A DNA stretch of 64,000 nt from Adiantum capillus-veneris (taxonomy: Eukaryota; Streptophyta; Polypodiopsida; Polypodiales; Pteridaceae). Both the position numbers and the translations under genes were made by a program. The stretch is from positions 88,968,384 through 89,032,383 of the forward strand of contig CM043944.1 in NCBI GenBank assembly GCA_014529385.2, written 5' to 3'. Positions 22,575 to 33,887 of the stretch are shown in pieces. The notes below the pieces were generated by a model. That model had not been told where the DNA came from. It did not search any database and saw nothing but the letters and a program-made list of their open reading frames with translations. Every line of letters begins with the position of its first letter. The stretch's first letter is position 1.

Positions 22575-23970
22575 ATGGCTGATAATAACCAAGAGAGTAC
22601 AATGAACATTGATAACTTTGATTTTGCACATGAAGGTGCTAATGATGATGCCCCCATGTTTGTTGATTGTCTTGTTACTAGGTTGCAGCCAACTATGGGC
22701 AACCCTACTTTGCAAGTCAAAGTTACTCAGCAACTTCGCGCTTATGGGATTATCCTACCTCTCCAAGAGGAAAGAGAGATTAGGAGGCCTCTTGAAGAGA
22801 CCCCCAAAAGAAGACTTTCTCCCATACGAGAGGAGGAATCCAAAGAGCAAGAAGTAATGAATCTTTAAGTTCCTCTGAAGAAGTGGCTCCACGAAGATGG
22901 AGGTCTAGACGATCGCTACTCCTCCTAAGAGGAAACATTCAACCCAAAGTCCTTCTCGTCATCACTCTAAAAGAGAAGAGAGGAAACAAAGGAAGAAAAG
23001 GGCAAGAAAGAGGTCATCCTCTTCTCCTTCTTCTTCACCTTCCTCCTCTTCCGACGAAAGCTATGGCTATTCTCCTAGAGAATACAAGAGGGGGGGACAT
23101 CGTAAATCTTATCCTGCATGGCGAAGGTCACAAAAGCTCAAGAAGTTAAGGAGGGAGGAAAGAGTATCTCTTTTCTCACCTATGATGGCACCTTTGGTGC
23201 TACCGACAAAGTATTGGCCTTCATCCATCAATTTGATGCGGCCTTTGGAGACGAGGGCTTCACAGACTCCTCCAAGCTACACCATGTAGCTATGCACTTT
23301 CAAAAATTGACTCGTCAAAGATGGGCTAGCCTTCGTGGAAACGAAAAAGCCCCAAAGACATGACAAACTCTACGAGTTTCCATCATAAAGCAATTACTTG
23401 CAAGCGATGCAAAGGACAAAGTGCTGAAGCTTCTCCCCCATGAGTCTATTCACAAATATGTCGACAAGTTTTGGACTTACATCTCAAGGTTATTATCTTT
23501 CAAAAGATAGACTTTGCTGAGCAAAAGCAACAATTTTGTGCGGGATTACCTGAAGAGTATGTCAACTCCCAACGGCCTGGTTATATCGCCGAAGTAATCC
23601 ACCAGACCATGGTTTCTTCGTGCATCAATTTCCAACAAGGGGCTAGACGGAATGTCAAGCCCATGGAAAACAAAGACAAAAATGATGCAAAGGGGAAAAC
23701 CAATGGCCAAAATTCTTTCCAAGGCCGTTCCAACAACAACAACAACAATCGGTCCAAGGAGAAGGGAGTTTACAAAGGTTAAAACAAACTCTCTCATGAA
23801 GAGATTGAAGCTTTTCGCAAGGACCGTAAATGTTTTAAGTGTGGGGAGCAAGGACATGGCCCTTGTTCTTGCCCCAAGAGAAATCCCCACAATGAGACTC
23901 CTAGAGCTTTCACCATCTAAGCTCCAAAAGAGGATGCTCATTGCAAAGGATCACCTCTCTCCTATGCTTG
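22575..23970 (+). pseudogene. Element D Gag with SR-like region and zinc knuckle
   Basis: Starts MADNNQESTMNIDNFDFAHE. The first ORF ends TAA near 22866. A Ser/Arg/Lys-rich region follows in shifted frames (22880-23110). The conserved Gag block SFLTYDGTFGATDKVLAFI lies at about 23169-23225 and continues to HVAMHFQ. The nucleocapsid knuckle CFKCGEQGHGPCSC lies at about 23830-23871. Stops and frame changes (22866, 23361 TGA, 23780) make it non-functional. It aligns with element E Gag throughout. Confidence 0.82.
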
Positions 23971-23989
23971 GGGAAAGGTAAGGGAGCAT

Positions 23990-24720
23990 GATGCCTTCAT
24001 TTGTTTGACCCTGGCTCTACTCACAACTTCATATCAACGGAGTTGGCCAACAAGTTGGGCATTTAGGCTCTCGAGATAGGAGATGTTGTAACGGTCGACA
24101 TTGCTTTCAAGGGATAGCAAGCCTCCGTTACTCCCTTGATTGGGACATTGAGGCTTCATGTCCAAATCTATGTCGACAAAGAAGACTTTTTCATCTCTCC
24201 TCTCCAACATGAGTATGCTATCCTAGGGGCACTATGGTTCAGCCGCATGGTTGCCAACATGAAGTTCCCTGAAAGGAGAATTTACTTCACCTACAGGGAA
24301 AAGAACATGTATATAGATATTAGTGAGTCCGGTCATACTATACCACTTGTAAATCCATCTTATTTTAATAAATCAATGGAGAGCTCAGTTTTTGCGTACA
24401 TGATTTTTGTTAAAGAGTCCCTAAACGGTCCCAATGTTTCATCAAATGTAAATGGTAGGAATCAAGAAGAGTTAGACTTGTCTAATTTTCTAAAAGGATT
24501 CCAAGATGTGTTCATCGATGATATCCCTATGGACTTACCTCCAAAACGAGGGGATGATGACCATCAAATTGAGCTCCTACTAGGAATCTCACCGCCTAAC
24601 AAGCCTCCTTATTGAGTTTCCCAAGCTCAACAAGAGGAGTCCATGAGGCAAGTAAAAGAATTGGCAGACAAAGGGATGGTGATACCTAGCTCCTCTCCCT
24701 TTTTTCTCCAGTCCTTTTAG
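23990..24720 (+). pseudogene. Element D protease and linker to RT
   Basis: The active-site loop FDPGSTHNFIS (about 24006-24038) is a retropepsin-type D-x-G-S/T motif. A frame open from 24136 to 24615 carries the protease end and linker to RT (LSNFLKGFQDVFIDDIPMDL, then SPPNKPPY). The TGA at 24613 replaces the Arg of PYRVSQAQQEE in element E. Confidence 0.8.
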
Positions 24721-26204
24721 TGCAAAAGAAAGATGGTACATACCGTATGTGTGAGGACTATCGAGCACTAAACCATATCACTATCAAAAACAGATTTCTT
24801 GTGCCTTGGGTAGAGGATCTATTTGATAAGCTACAAGGCTTTACCTACTTCAGTAGGATTGACCTTAAAAGTAGCTATCATCAAATAAGGATAGTGGATG
24901 AAGATATCCTAAAGACCCCGTTTTGTACAAGGTTTGGCCTTTATGAATATCTAGTCATGCCTTTTGTCTTGACTAATGCACCAGCCACATTCAATCGTCT
25001 AATGGAGAAAATATTTAGAACCTACTGCAAATTCACTAGAGTGTTCTTTGATGATATCATCATCTACTTGAAGTCCTTGGAGGAAGACAAGAAACATCTC
25101 CAAGTGATTTTTCAGGCATTAAGGGAGAACAAGCTTTTTCTCAACCAAAAGAAAAGCTAATTTTTCCTTCAAGAGATTCAATACTTAGGTCATATTATCT
25201 CTCAAGATGGTATCTGTATGGATCCATCAAAGTTAGAGGTAATAAAAGCATGGCCTAATCCAAGGAATCTACATGAGCTAAGAAGATTTATTGGTATGTG
25301 TGCATACTATAGATGCTTCATAGCAAAATTTTCTCAAATAGCAAGACCATTACATGAATTAACAAAGAAGAACGTTAAGTATTCATGGACTACTAAGGAG
25401 AAAAATGCTTTTGAAAAGCTCAAAGAGAAGCTTATCTCCCAACCAATCCTCATGCTTCCGGATCTCTCCGAGCTATTTGAGGTCCAATGTGATGCTTGGG
25501 GTGATTGCCTTGGAGCAGTCTTGCTTCAAGAAGGGCATGCCATAGCATATGAGACACGAAGGCTCAATACGGATGAACTAGTCTTGGGAATTTATGAGAA
25601 AGATCTTTTAGTTGTTCTACATGCCCTAGACACATGGAAGCACTATCTACTGGGGACTCCATTTACTTTGCAAACCGATCATCAAAGTCTCAAGTACTTT
25701 ATGACGCAAACCAAGATTTCGGACAAACAAATGAGGTGGCAAAATTTTCTTTTGCTATATAATTATCATATTGCTCACATTGTTGTTAAGCACAATCAAG
25801 TTGCTGGTGCACTTTCACGACGACCAAAAGTTAATGCGCTGTCTATAGCAACTCACAATGATCTATCTTCTATGATAGATGAGTATGCTACTGACCCTAA
25901 TTTTAGAGACATAATGTCAGCCCTTGCTTTGCGGAAGAAAGAGGAACAATTCACCTTGCAGGATGGTTATCTTCTCCACGGCAATAGGCTATGTGCTACC
26001 CTCTCCCTTGGTTGCGAGAAAGTCATGTACGAATCCCATTCTCCTCCCTATGCGGGGCATAGAGGCATTCAACATACTCTCCAAGGAGTAGAAATGTACT
26101 TCTATTGGCCTAACATGAAAGTGCACATACAAGAGTATGTTTCTAAATGTGTAATATGCCAAAAGACCAAGTATGATAGAGGGAAGAAATTTGGATTACT
26201 CTAG
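24721..26204 (+). pseudogene. Element D reverse transcriptase, RNase H and integrase zinc domain
   Basis: RT: QKKDGTYRMCEDYRALNHIT, FSRIDLKSSYHQIRI, PFVLTNAPATFNRL and the active site VFFDDIIIY (about 25040-25066). A TAA at 25158 replaces the Glu found in element E (KSEFFL). RNase H follows (EVQCDAWGDCLGAVLLQEG, TDHQSLKYFM, GALSRRPK). The integrase H-H-C-C module follows (HSPPYAGHRGIQHTL, then KCVICQKTK). It ends at TAG 26202-26204, where element E has Gln. Frame is kept across all three domains. Confidence 0.87.
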
Positions 26205-27290
26205 CCATTGCCTATCCCAAATTCACCATGGGAGAGTATATCCATGGATTTTATCTTTGGATTACCCAAGTCTATCCATGGGAATATGGGAATATGGACA
26301 ATAGTCGATAGGTTTAGCAAGCAAGCACACTTTATTCCTGTCAAAAAGACTATTAAGGCACACCAAATATAAACTTTATTCATATCACAGATTTTCAAAC
26401 ACGATAGATTGCCAACATCCATCGTGTCAGATAGAGATCCTAGAATGACCATTAGTTTTTGGAAAGGTCTCTTTGAAAATATAGGAACAAGATTGAATTT
26501 ATCTTCGGCCTATCACCCACAAACGGATGGCCAAAGTGAGATAGCCAATCTTACGACACTCTAAAGACTTATGTTACCGAAGTAGATCAACACTCACAAT
26601 GGGAAAAGTACTTACCTCTTGTAAAGTATGCATACAATAATATTGTACATACTTCTACGGAAAAAGCACATTTTGAAATCATTAAGGGAAGACCTAAAAG
26701 TCCCTTACTACTCAAAGTACATGGGAAGATCTTCGATGCTGATGAGTATAGCCATGACCTACAAGTATCTTTTCAAAAGACTAAGGAGGCTACATCCATC
26801 TCTCAACAAAGGCAAAAAGCTATTGCTGACGAGCACAAAAGGACCTTAATGTTCAAAGAAAATGATAGGGTCTTACTTAAGTTTCCCCAAGGCTCAATTG
26901 AGGCAAATGACGGGCAAAAATCCTACGGGCCATCAAAAGTATTATGCTAAATTAGCAAAAAGGTACTATGGTCCTTTTCAAATTTTGAAGCCCATCAATG
27001 AGATGGATTATAAACTCAAGTTGCCCAACCGTTGGCTCATACACAATGCTTTTTATGTGAGCCTACTTAAGCTCTACAAAGGAGAGCCACCAAGTGAGCC
27101 AATTATTGAAGACCCTCCCGAAATTGAAGACCAAGAAGAGGTGCTACAACCCAAAGCTATCCTTCGTCAGACAAGGTATTGTGACATAGTAAGATTATCT
27201 GATAGTATCTTATTAAGTTCAAAAGTTATCCTTTTGAAGATGCTAGATGGATGCGAGGAATACAGCTTAAGGATAGTATGAAATTTGTCA
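26205..27290 (+). pseudogene. Element D integrase core and partial chromodomain
   Basis: DDE core: [19 protein letters not shown] and DGQSEIAN, with stops at 26202 and about 26370 and frame changes near 26560 and 26850. The C-terminal region (TGKNPTGHQKYYAKLAKRYY, then NAFYVSLLKLYKGEP) leads to EEVLQPKAILR and, in another frame, YLIKFKSYPFEDARW, the end of a chromodomain. A chromodomain is thought to guide insertion to particular chromatin. Confidence 0.82.
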
Positions 27291-27660
27291 ATGCTACAAT
27301 AGAGTAAGCAAATGTATAAATTTCTTCAAATGATCAATGTTTTTGTCTTATAAGACTAGCTCTTTTTTTTAAAAGCACAAATTTAAGTAGTATGCATATT
27401 TAGAATCATGTTTGTGATGATGACGTCTCTCAAACACCAAGTATAACTTGTCACTCTACTTGGGAGAATGAAATGGAAAGAGCAAACATGCTTGCGCCAG
27501 CTATGTCTCCCAAGCACCAAATGGATTAGTCATCCATCTTGGAAAGATGTTGTAGGGTAAAAAGAGATCCTCTACCTGCTAAGAAAGATTGACTAATGAC
27601 TAAGGCTTTATCTCTTCTACCTCATAGTCAAGGACGACTATGATTTCAAGAGTGAGTTAA
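27291..27660 (+). other. Element D 3' untranslated region and polypurine tract
   Basis: No ORF. Ends TTTCAAGAGTGAGTTAA (27644-27660) directly before the 3' LTR, aligned with CAAGAGAGAGGTAA in element E. Confidence 0.65.
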
Positions 27661-28056
27661 TGTCATAAAATCTAATATCTAACCAACCCAAATGATTTTC
27701 TCATATTAAACTGATCATTTAATGTGGGAGAATAGACGGGAACAAGGGTTAGAATATAGACATGTTCTTACAAATCTATCTCACTATGGGGCCAATGCTA
27801 AAGGGGTCCAAATGAGAGATGGTATGTGAAAGAGCAAGGCTAACCAATGGAGCTTAAAAGACCTTAGGGCTTACTTCATTAAATACCTCCAAAGGTTAGT
27901 GTTAAAAGTCCTTTGACCTTAGGTAAGTTAGGGTTGAGCTTGAGGTGGGAACCCGGCCCAAGCTTGAGGTGCTTGTCGTGCTTGATGACTAAGGTGCTTG
28001 TCATGCTTGCTGACTAAGATGCTCGAGGTGCTTGTCGTGCTTTCCGACTAGGGAGA
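27661..28056 (+). repeat. Element D 3' LTR, truncated
   Basis: About 396 bp matching the start of the 5' LTR at 20577, including part of the GAGGTGCTTGTCGTGC repeats. Similarity ends after GACTAGGGAGA. The rest of the LTR and the expected ACATG are not found in the window. Confidence 0.85.
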
Positions 28057-30022
28057 GCTTTGCATATGGGCTCTTCACCGCTGCCACGTGGCAGCTAGTA
28101 GTTTATTGGCCTCCAAAAACTCCCCATGGTCAACCACATAATCTTTTAAAAAATTGTTTTTTCCCTCTTGCTTTAGTTGCATACCTTATGGGGCTCGGTG
28201 AACCAAATGCCAAACTGTAAAGCACCTCTACAACCCCATAGTGTCGGCTCCAAACCCCCCAACTCTCACCACCTTTAGGGTTCACTGTGGCCTTGAATCG
28301 AGGTGACCAAAACACGAGAAAACCATTTGGGATTGCACGGACTTAAACAACAGACCAGGCATCCGATTAACAATCCGTAACTTCCTATGAGCTCCATATA
28401 ATGTCCACAACCTCTGCAAACCCTGTCAAACTTCAAAAACCATAGATGGCACATTTCCCAAAGCTACCAGACCGCCCCATACCTTGCCCCCTGCAAAACT
28501 TCATCTGACCATAGCTTGACATCCCGGACTCTGATTGCCAATCTGAAAAGATCGACAGGTTCCACATCATAAGCTCTACACATCAATCACTTCAAATTGG
28601 CTTGGACCACCTTACTCCATCTACCCTGTCCGTATCAAATCTGCAAAGCACTCTAGCTTCAAACTTCCATAACTCGCACATCATGGCTCCGTTCGGACTG
28701 GCTCCCTGAGCACTTCAAGCTTTACATATCCAAGCCAAAAACCAGCCTTGTGATCCTCATTCACTTGCTATCCCATTTGGTCCTTTTTGTAGGCCTTTTG
28801 GCCTATAAAACCTCATCCAACATACACATCCGCTGCTACTTGGCTGCCCAAGATCTTCCCATCTGCTTTAACCCTTTGCCATGCACCTACTAGCATATCC
28901 ATACTTGCTCATTCCATCTTCTATGGTCGACCCACTTTGGCTGCACCATCATTGCCCAACCCCCTTGTTGAACATTTATGTTCAACCACAAAGGAACTTT
29001 ATTCTTCTATCAACTGCAAAACCTGGCAAACACTATGAGAGCCAAAACCATATATACAAAGTCTTATTCCTGTTCTACCTACTGCCAAACCCACAAGTGG
29101 GTTGCCCCACCCCGTGCATAACATCATGTTTTCCACCTGGATCAAAAACCTGCCATTGGTTCCCTCCATCCACATGTAACCGCACATCCCCTAGTGTTGC
29201 ACTCTATCACGTAGACCATCATGCTTGTAGGCTGCCCATGGCATTCCTTCAGCACTCCAAGCATTCACAGGCATCCAATCCACTTCATACCAAGCAACAT
29301 CAAGAATATCACCATTCAAAACAGACGTACATGACCCTCCCTCCCAACCATATAGAGTGAGGCTCTCCTCAAAAGACCATTGTTGTTGACACAAATACTT
29401 CTCCACATCTGCCCCACTGCTGATATAACCATAGTACACTGCTCATGCAACAGAATCTCCTCTTTTGGAGGGATTAATCTTTGCATGACTTGTACCATGG
29501 TCAAAGCTTTATCCACAAGCACCTACATATCTTCATCCATAGTATCCTCAACATCATCAAACCCTCAATCAAGCTGGCTTTCCAAACATACTTGGTCCAA
29601 AGAACCTGTATCCACCCCATCACTCGTGCAAGCCATAGGCAACAACAACTCCTCCTCCCTTTGTTCAACGTATATCTCTAAATGAGCACAAGAAAAATGC
29701 CCAACTCCCTGGGTTTTCACTTCATCTCCATCCTCTTCTTGTTAACATGGTACAACATGAGCGTTCAAAGCTTATTAATAATCCTCATTCAAAAGATACA
29801 AGATAGTTTACCCTCATTCAATGGTTCTCAATCTCTCGATGAATGTACATCCTCATTCTCCACCCTTCATCCCATTGTCCCTTATTTCGATTATGTTTGG
29901 AACATTACGTACCTTAGATTGGACTCAATTCAAAGCAAATTGGTTCACATGAAAGTTTGAATGTGACAAAAATTGGGTGAAATATTACGTTAGCTTGCTA
30001 AGAGAGAAAAGAAGGGGGGGAG
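28057..30022 (+). other. Unassigned 2-kb segment, possibly a retrotransposon 3' region
   Basis: It differs in composition from its neighbours and shows no protein family. It has a TATA-like box (CCTATAAAACC) near 28802-28812. Two ORFs, 28881-29360 (159 codons) and 29682-29960 (92 codons, starting MSTRKMPNS), have no recognisable domain. It ends in AGAGAGAAAAGAAGGGGGGGAG right before the LTR at 30023, which looks like a polypurine tract. It may be the 3' remnant of another LTR element, or simply the target of element E. Confidence 0.4.
30018..30022. repeat. Candidate target duplication of element E (left)
   Basis: GGGAG precedes the LTR and recurs at 38922-38926 after the other LTR. Both flanks are purine-rich, so a chance match is possible. 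Confidence 0.55.
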
Positions 30023-31617
30023 TGTCATAATATTCAATATCTAATTCTCCTAAATGATTTTCTCATATTAAACTGATCATTTAATATGGGGAAGTGCCAG
30101 GGGAGAAAAAGCTAGAATATTGGTTAAGCTAGCAGACCGGCCACAGTAGGGATCCAAAGGAGGGAAAATAGGGATCCAAAGGGGGGGCCATCTGCAAAAG
30201 AGCCATGTGCAAAAATGGGCTAAAAAGACCCTAAGGTTCAGCCCATTAAGACTTTCAAAATGCTAAGGTTCCAAAATTCAAAGTTTGTGTCCAAAGGTCA
30301 ACCCTAGGGAAAATTGGATGCTTTGTGTGTGCCCTAAAAGTCTTTGCACATCCCTACATGGGAGGGGGCGAGCCCTAAAGGTAGGGGATGAGAGAGAAAG
30401 CCACACACACACACACAGGCTCCCTTCACACAAAGGGAATGAGGGACACATGTCAGCTCCATAGGCCAGATGCCCACAAGGTGTGCCCAATTTCTATTGG
30501 ATGACCCTTGAAGTGGACCAATGAGAATTAAGCTAGAGTAAATCTAGTTTAATTAATTTAAAAACATTTAATAAAAGAAACCAATGAGAATTAAGTCTCC
30601 TAGAAGGCTATTGGGCAGTCTCCCAAGGGGTCCAATGAGCATTCAGGAGCCCCATGGCTTGCCTGATTCCTATTGGCCAGGAGGCAAAGGGGTCCAATGA
30701 GAGTTTAGTTTAATTATTTAATTACCTAAAGCTCTCACAAAAGGGGAAAGGGGGACACATGTCAGAAGGCTATCACTTATGCTGCTTAATTGTAATTGGC
30801 TTGACTTGGGGAGGGCCAATGAGGCTTCAGCAAGAGCAATTAGCAAGAGGGCTCGCCCAAGAGAGAGAGAGGGGGCTGATTTTTGGCAAGGCATTATCAC
30901 ACACACACACACTCACACACAGGTTATGTGTGAAGCAAAGAAGACTATCTCTTCCCAAGCTTTAATGGAGAGCTCATCACCTACTCCAAGCTTGTGAGAT
31001 AGAAGCCTACATCGACACTCTCTTGGCATGTGGATGCAAATCCAACCAAGAGCCAAGATTCAATGCATGCTCATCTCCTCTACCAAGCTAATTACTAAGC
31101 TAAGCTATGCTAATATGAGTGATTATGTGAGGAGATGTACATCTTTCTCGTAAGATACTCCTTCTTCCTCTCAATCTACTCTCATACCTTGCTAGCTCTC
31201 ACCATCTTCGAAGGTGTGTGAGGTCTTGGGTCTGAGAACAAGGATGATTCAAGTTGTGTTTGTTAAGTGTTTTGCTTAGTGCATGAAGTTTCCATCTTCA
31301 TTGCACTAGCTAGTCTTGAAGGAACACAAAGAATTGTATTGTACAATGTCTCTCTTGATGGGAGAAACCATAATACAAAGCCTTTTGGAGGGGGGACCGG
31401 CTCCATGCAAATCCGGTCCTCAACTGTTGTCAATAGCTTAATTTCTCTCTCTTTTGAAAGTATTGTCGATGCTATCTAACTAGGTGTTATGCTTTTTGTT
31501 GCTCTCTCCACCCAAGCACTCTTGTAATTCTCATTAGGAATCTATTCTAATGAAATGCCCACTATGTTCATCCTAATTTTCCGCTACACATAAGTTATTA
31601 GGCCATTAAATGTTACA
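30023..31617 (+). repeat. Element E 5' LTR
   Basis: 1595 bp from TGTCATAATA to TGTTACA. The 30496-30820 segment carries nine CCAAT or ATTGG boxes. A GA tract and an AC tract lie near 30860-30920. It differs from the 3' LTR at few positions by eye. Confidence 0.92.
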
Positions 31618-31618
31618 T

Positions 31619-31632
31619 TGGTATCAGAGCTC
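31619..31632 (+). promoter_or_regulatory. Element E primer-binding site
   Basis: TGGTATCAGAGCTC one base after the LTR. The first 12 bases are the standard complement to the 3' end of plant initiator tRNA-Met. Confidence 0.9.
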
Positions 31633-32025
31633 AAGGTTTCTCTTTTCTTGCTCAAGAAGGGAGGTCCTCAAGCTAGCTACAAATTGTTGGTATTATTAAT
31701 TGCCTGTGAGTAAGTAGAATAGGGATTTTTCAGCCTTGCAGTGCGCCTGCCTTTGTGCAGTTAACGGGGCATCACCGTCGAGAGCTATGGTCTTAATAGT
31801 GGAGTCCTACGGGGCTTGCCTACGGCTTAACCACTATTGAGCTATTAGAAGCTTGACAGGAGCCGGTGCTGTTTTGGTGTTGAAGGACCCTCTCTTGCAA
31901 TTAATGGTATTCGAGCCACGGGTACAATAGCTTGAGTGCTTTTTATAAAGGGGTAAAGAGGAGTAGCAACTAGTGCTTGAAGTGCTAAAGTACACCTAAA
32001 AATTTTACACCTAAAAGTTGTTAGA

Positions 32026-33045
32026 ATGGCTGACAATAGTAAAGAGAGTGAAATTAATGTTGATAACTTTGATTTTGCTCATGAGCAAGCTACTAATGAT
32101 GCTTCAATGCTTGTTAACTATCTTGTTACTAGGCTTCAACAAGCCATGGGCAATCCATCTCTCCAAAGTGAAGTGCGACGGCAGCTCCGTGCTCACGGGA
32201 TTCTCCAAGCGCATCACCATGACGAGAGAACACCTAGGAAGCCTCCTTGTGAGACTCCCAAAAGAGGTCTCTCTCCGATTCAGGAAGAAGAAGAGAATCC
32301 TTATGAAGGGCTCAAGAATTTACTTCTTGATGATGCATCTCCTTCCCAAAGGAGAACTCAAGAGCCTCCACTGAAGGAATGAGAAAGAAGCGAGTCTCCC
32401 GCCACCTCGGCGGAGATGGCTCCACGAAGACGGCGGGCTAAACGCTCTCCATCACCACCAAAGCGGAGAAGACCATCGTATTCTTCTCCTCACCACAATT
32501 CGAAGAGGGATGATAAAAAGCAAGAGAAGAAAAAGACGAGAAAGAGGACACCCTCTTCTCCATCTTCTTCATCCTCTTCCTCTTATGAAAGCTATGGTGA
32601 AGATGACAAAGATCAGGACAAGAAAAAGGCGAGAAAGAGGTCACCCTCTTCTCCACCTTCTTCAAATTCTTCACCTTCTGAAGAAAGTGATGTTGCAACT
32701 TTTGAACCATCAAAAAGAAGAGGCCATAGGAAATCCTATGCCGCATGGAAGAGGTCATCCAAGCTGAAGAAATTCAAAGAGGGAGGGAAGAGCATCTCTT
32801 TCCTTACCTATGATGGTACCTTTGGTGCCACGGACAAAGTCTTGGCCTTTATCCAGCAATTCGATGCGGCGTTTGGAGATGAGGGCTTCACGGAGTCCTC
32901 TAAGCTACGCCATGTAGCTATGCACTTTCAAAATTCCGCCAGACAATGGTGGTCTAGCCTACGAGCCAATGGTGAAGCTCCACGAACATGGAAATCTTTA
33001 AGAGCTTCCATTATGAAGCAGTTTTTGGCCACCGATGCCAGACAA
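32026..33045 (+). pseudogene. Element E Gag: N-terminus, SR-like region and capsid part
   Basis: Starts MADNSKESEINVDNFDFAHE. In-frame TGA at 32380-32382 (expected CGA). Then comes a basic, Ser-rich segment (about 32416-32740) with RSPSPPKRRRPSYSS and two TRKR/ARKR + PSSP blocks, resembling SR-rich RNA-binding tails. The Gag capsid block follows (SISFLTYDGTFGATDKVLAF, then RQWWSSLRANGEAPRTW). The frame is lost near 33045, so the ORF appears to end at 33108 in the wrong frame. Gag forms the particle that packages element RNA. Confidence 0.85.
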
Positions 33046-33887
33046 AGTACTCACCGAATGGCGAAGCTTAAAAACTCTCTCCCAATGAATCTATCCACAA
33101 ATATCTAGACAAGTTTTGGGACCTACAACTCAAAGCCACTGTCTTCAAAAAGTTGGATTTTGGAGAGCAAAAGCAACAATTTTGTGCCGGCTTAACCGAA
33201 GAAATGACGGAGTATGTCAACTCCCAAAGACCACGTACCATATCGGCGGTAATACACCACACTATGGTGGCCTCTCGAATCAATTTCCAAACGGGGGCAA
33301 AAATAAATAATAAGCCCCCGGAAAACAAGGGTTCCAATGAGCCTAAGGGGAAGGACAATGTCCAAAAGTCTCCTAAGGGCAACTCCAACAAAGCTAAAGA
33401 GAAGGGAGTTTACAAAGGTAAGAATAAACTCTCTCCTGAAGAGCTTGAGCGTTATCGTAAGGATAACCGATGTTTCAAGTGCAACGAACAAGGGCATGCG
33501 TACCGCGCTTGTCCCCAAAAGAACAACCGCCAAGATCCTCCTAGAGCTTCCTTGGTTGAAATCCAAGAGGAGGAAACTCACCAAATTCATCACAAAGGAT
33601 CTCCTCTATGCCATGCTTGGGGAAAGGTAAGAGAACATGATGCTTTTATTCTCTTTGACCCTGGTTCTACTCACAATTTTATATCTATAGAGTTGGCCAC
33701 CAAGCTAGGCATACAATCCTACGAGATGGGAGATGTCCTACCTGCAGACAGTGCCTTCAAGGGGCAAGAAGCTTCAGTCACTCCCTTAATTGGGAAATTG
33801 AGGCTTCATGTCCAAGGCTATGTGGACAAAGAGGACTTCTTTATCTCTCCTCTCAAGCATGAAGATGTAATCCTAGGGGCACCATGA
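33046..33887 (+). pseudogene. Element E Gag end (zinc knuckle) and protease
   Basis: The same polyprotein in the next frame. It includes KLDFGEQKQQFCAGL and VIHHTMVASRINFQ, the nucleocapsid knuckle CFKCNEQGHAYRAC (C-x2-C-x4-H-x4-C, about 33472-33513), and the protease active-site loop FDPGSTHNFIS (about 33657-33689). The protease end reads EDFFISPLKHEDVILGAP. TGA at 33885-33887 replaces the Trp seen in element D (ALWF). The next ORF is in the same frame. Confidence 0.87.

Larger units (their letters stand above)
20577..28056 (+). mobile_element. Element D: old chromodomain-type Ty3/gypsy retrotransposon, 3' LTR truncated
   Basis: Order: 5' LTR, primer-binding site, Gag, protease, RT, RNase H, integrase, partial chromodomain, start of 3' LTR. 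The 3' LTR stops after about 396 bp, where unrelated sequence begins. ACATG (20572-20576) is the 5' target sequence; its 3' partner is lost. Frames are broken throughout. Element E is a younger relative with the same gene order. Confidence 0.88.

Noticed and set aside
28881-29360. 159-codon ORF in the unassigned segment
   Set aside because: No domain, composition like random translation, no second copy in the window.
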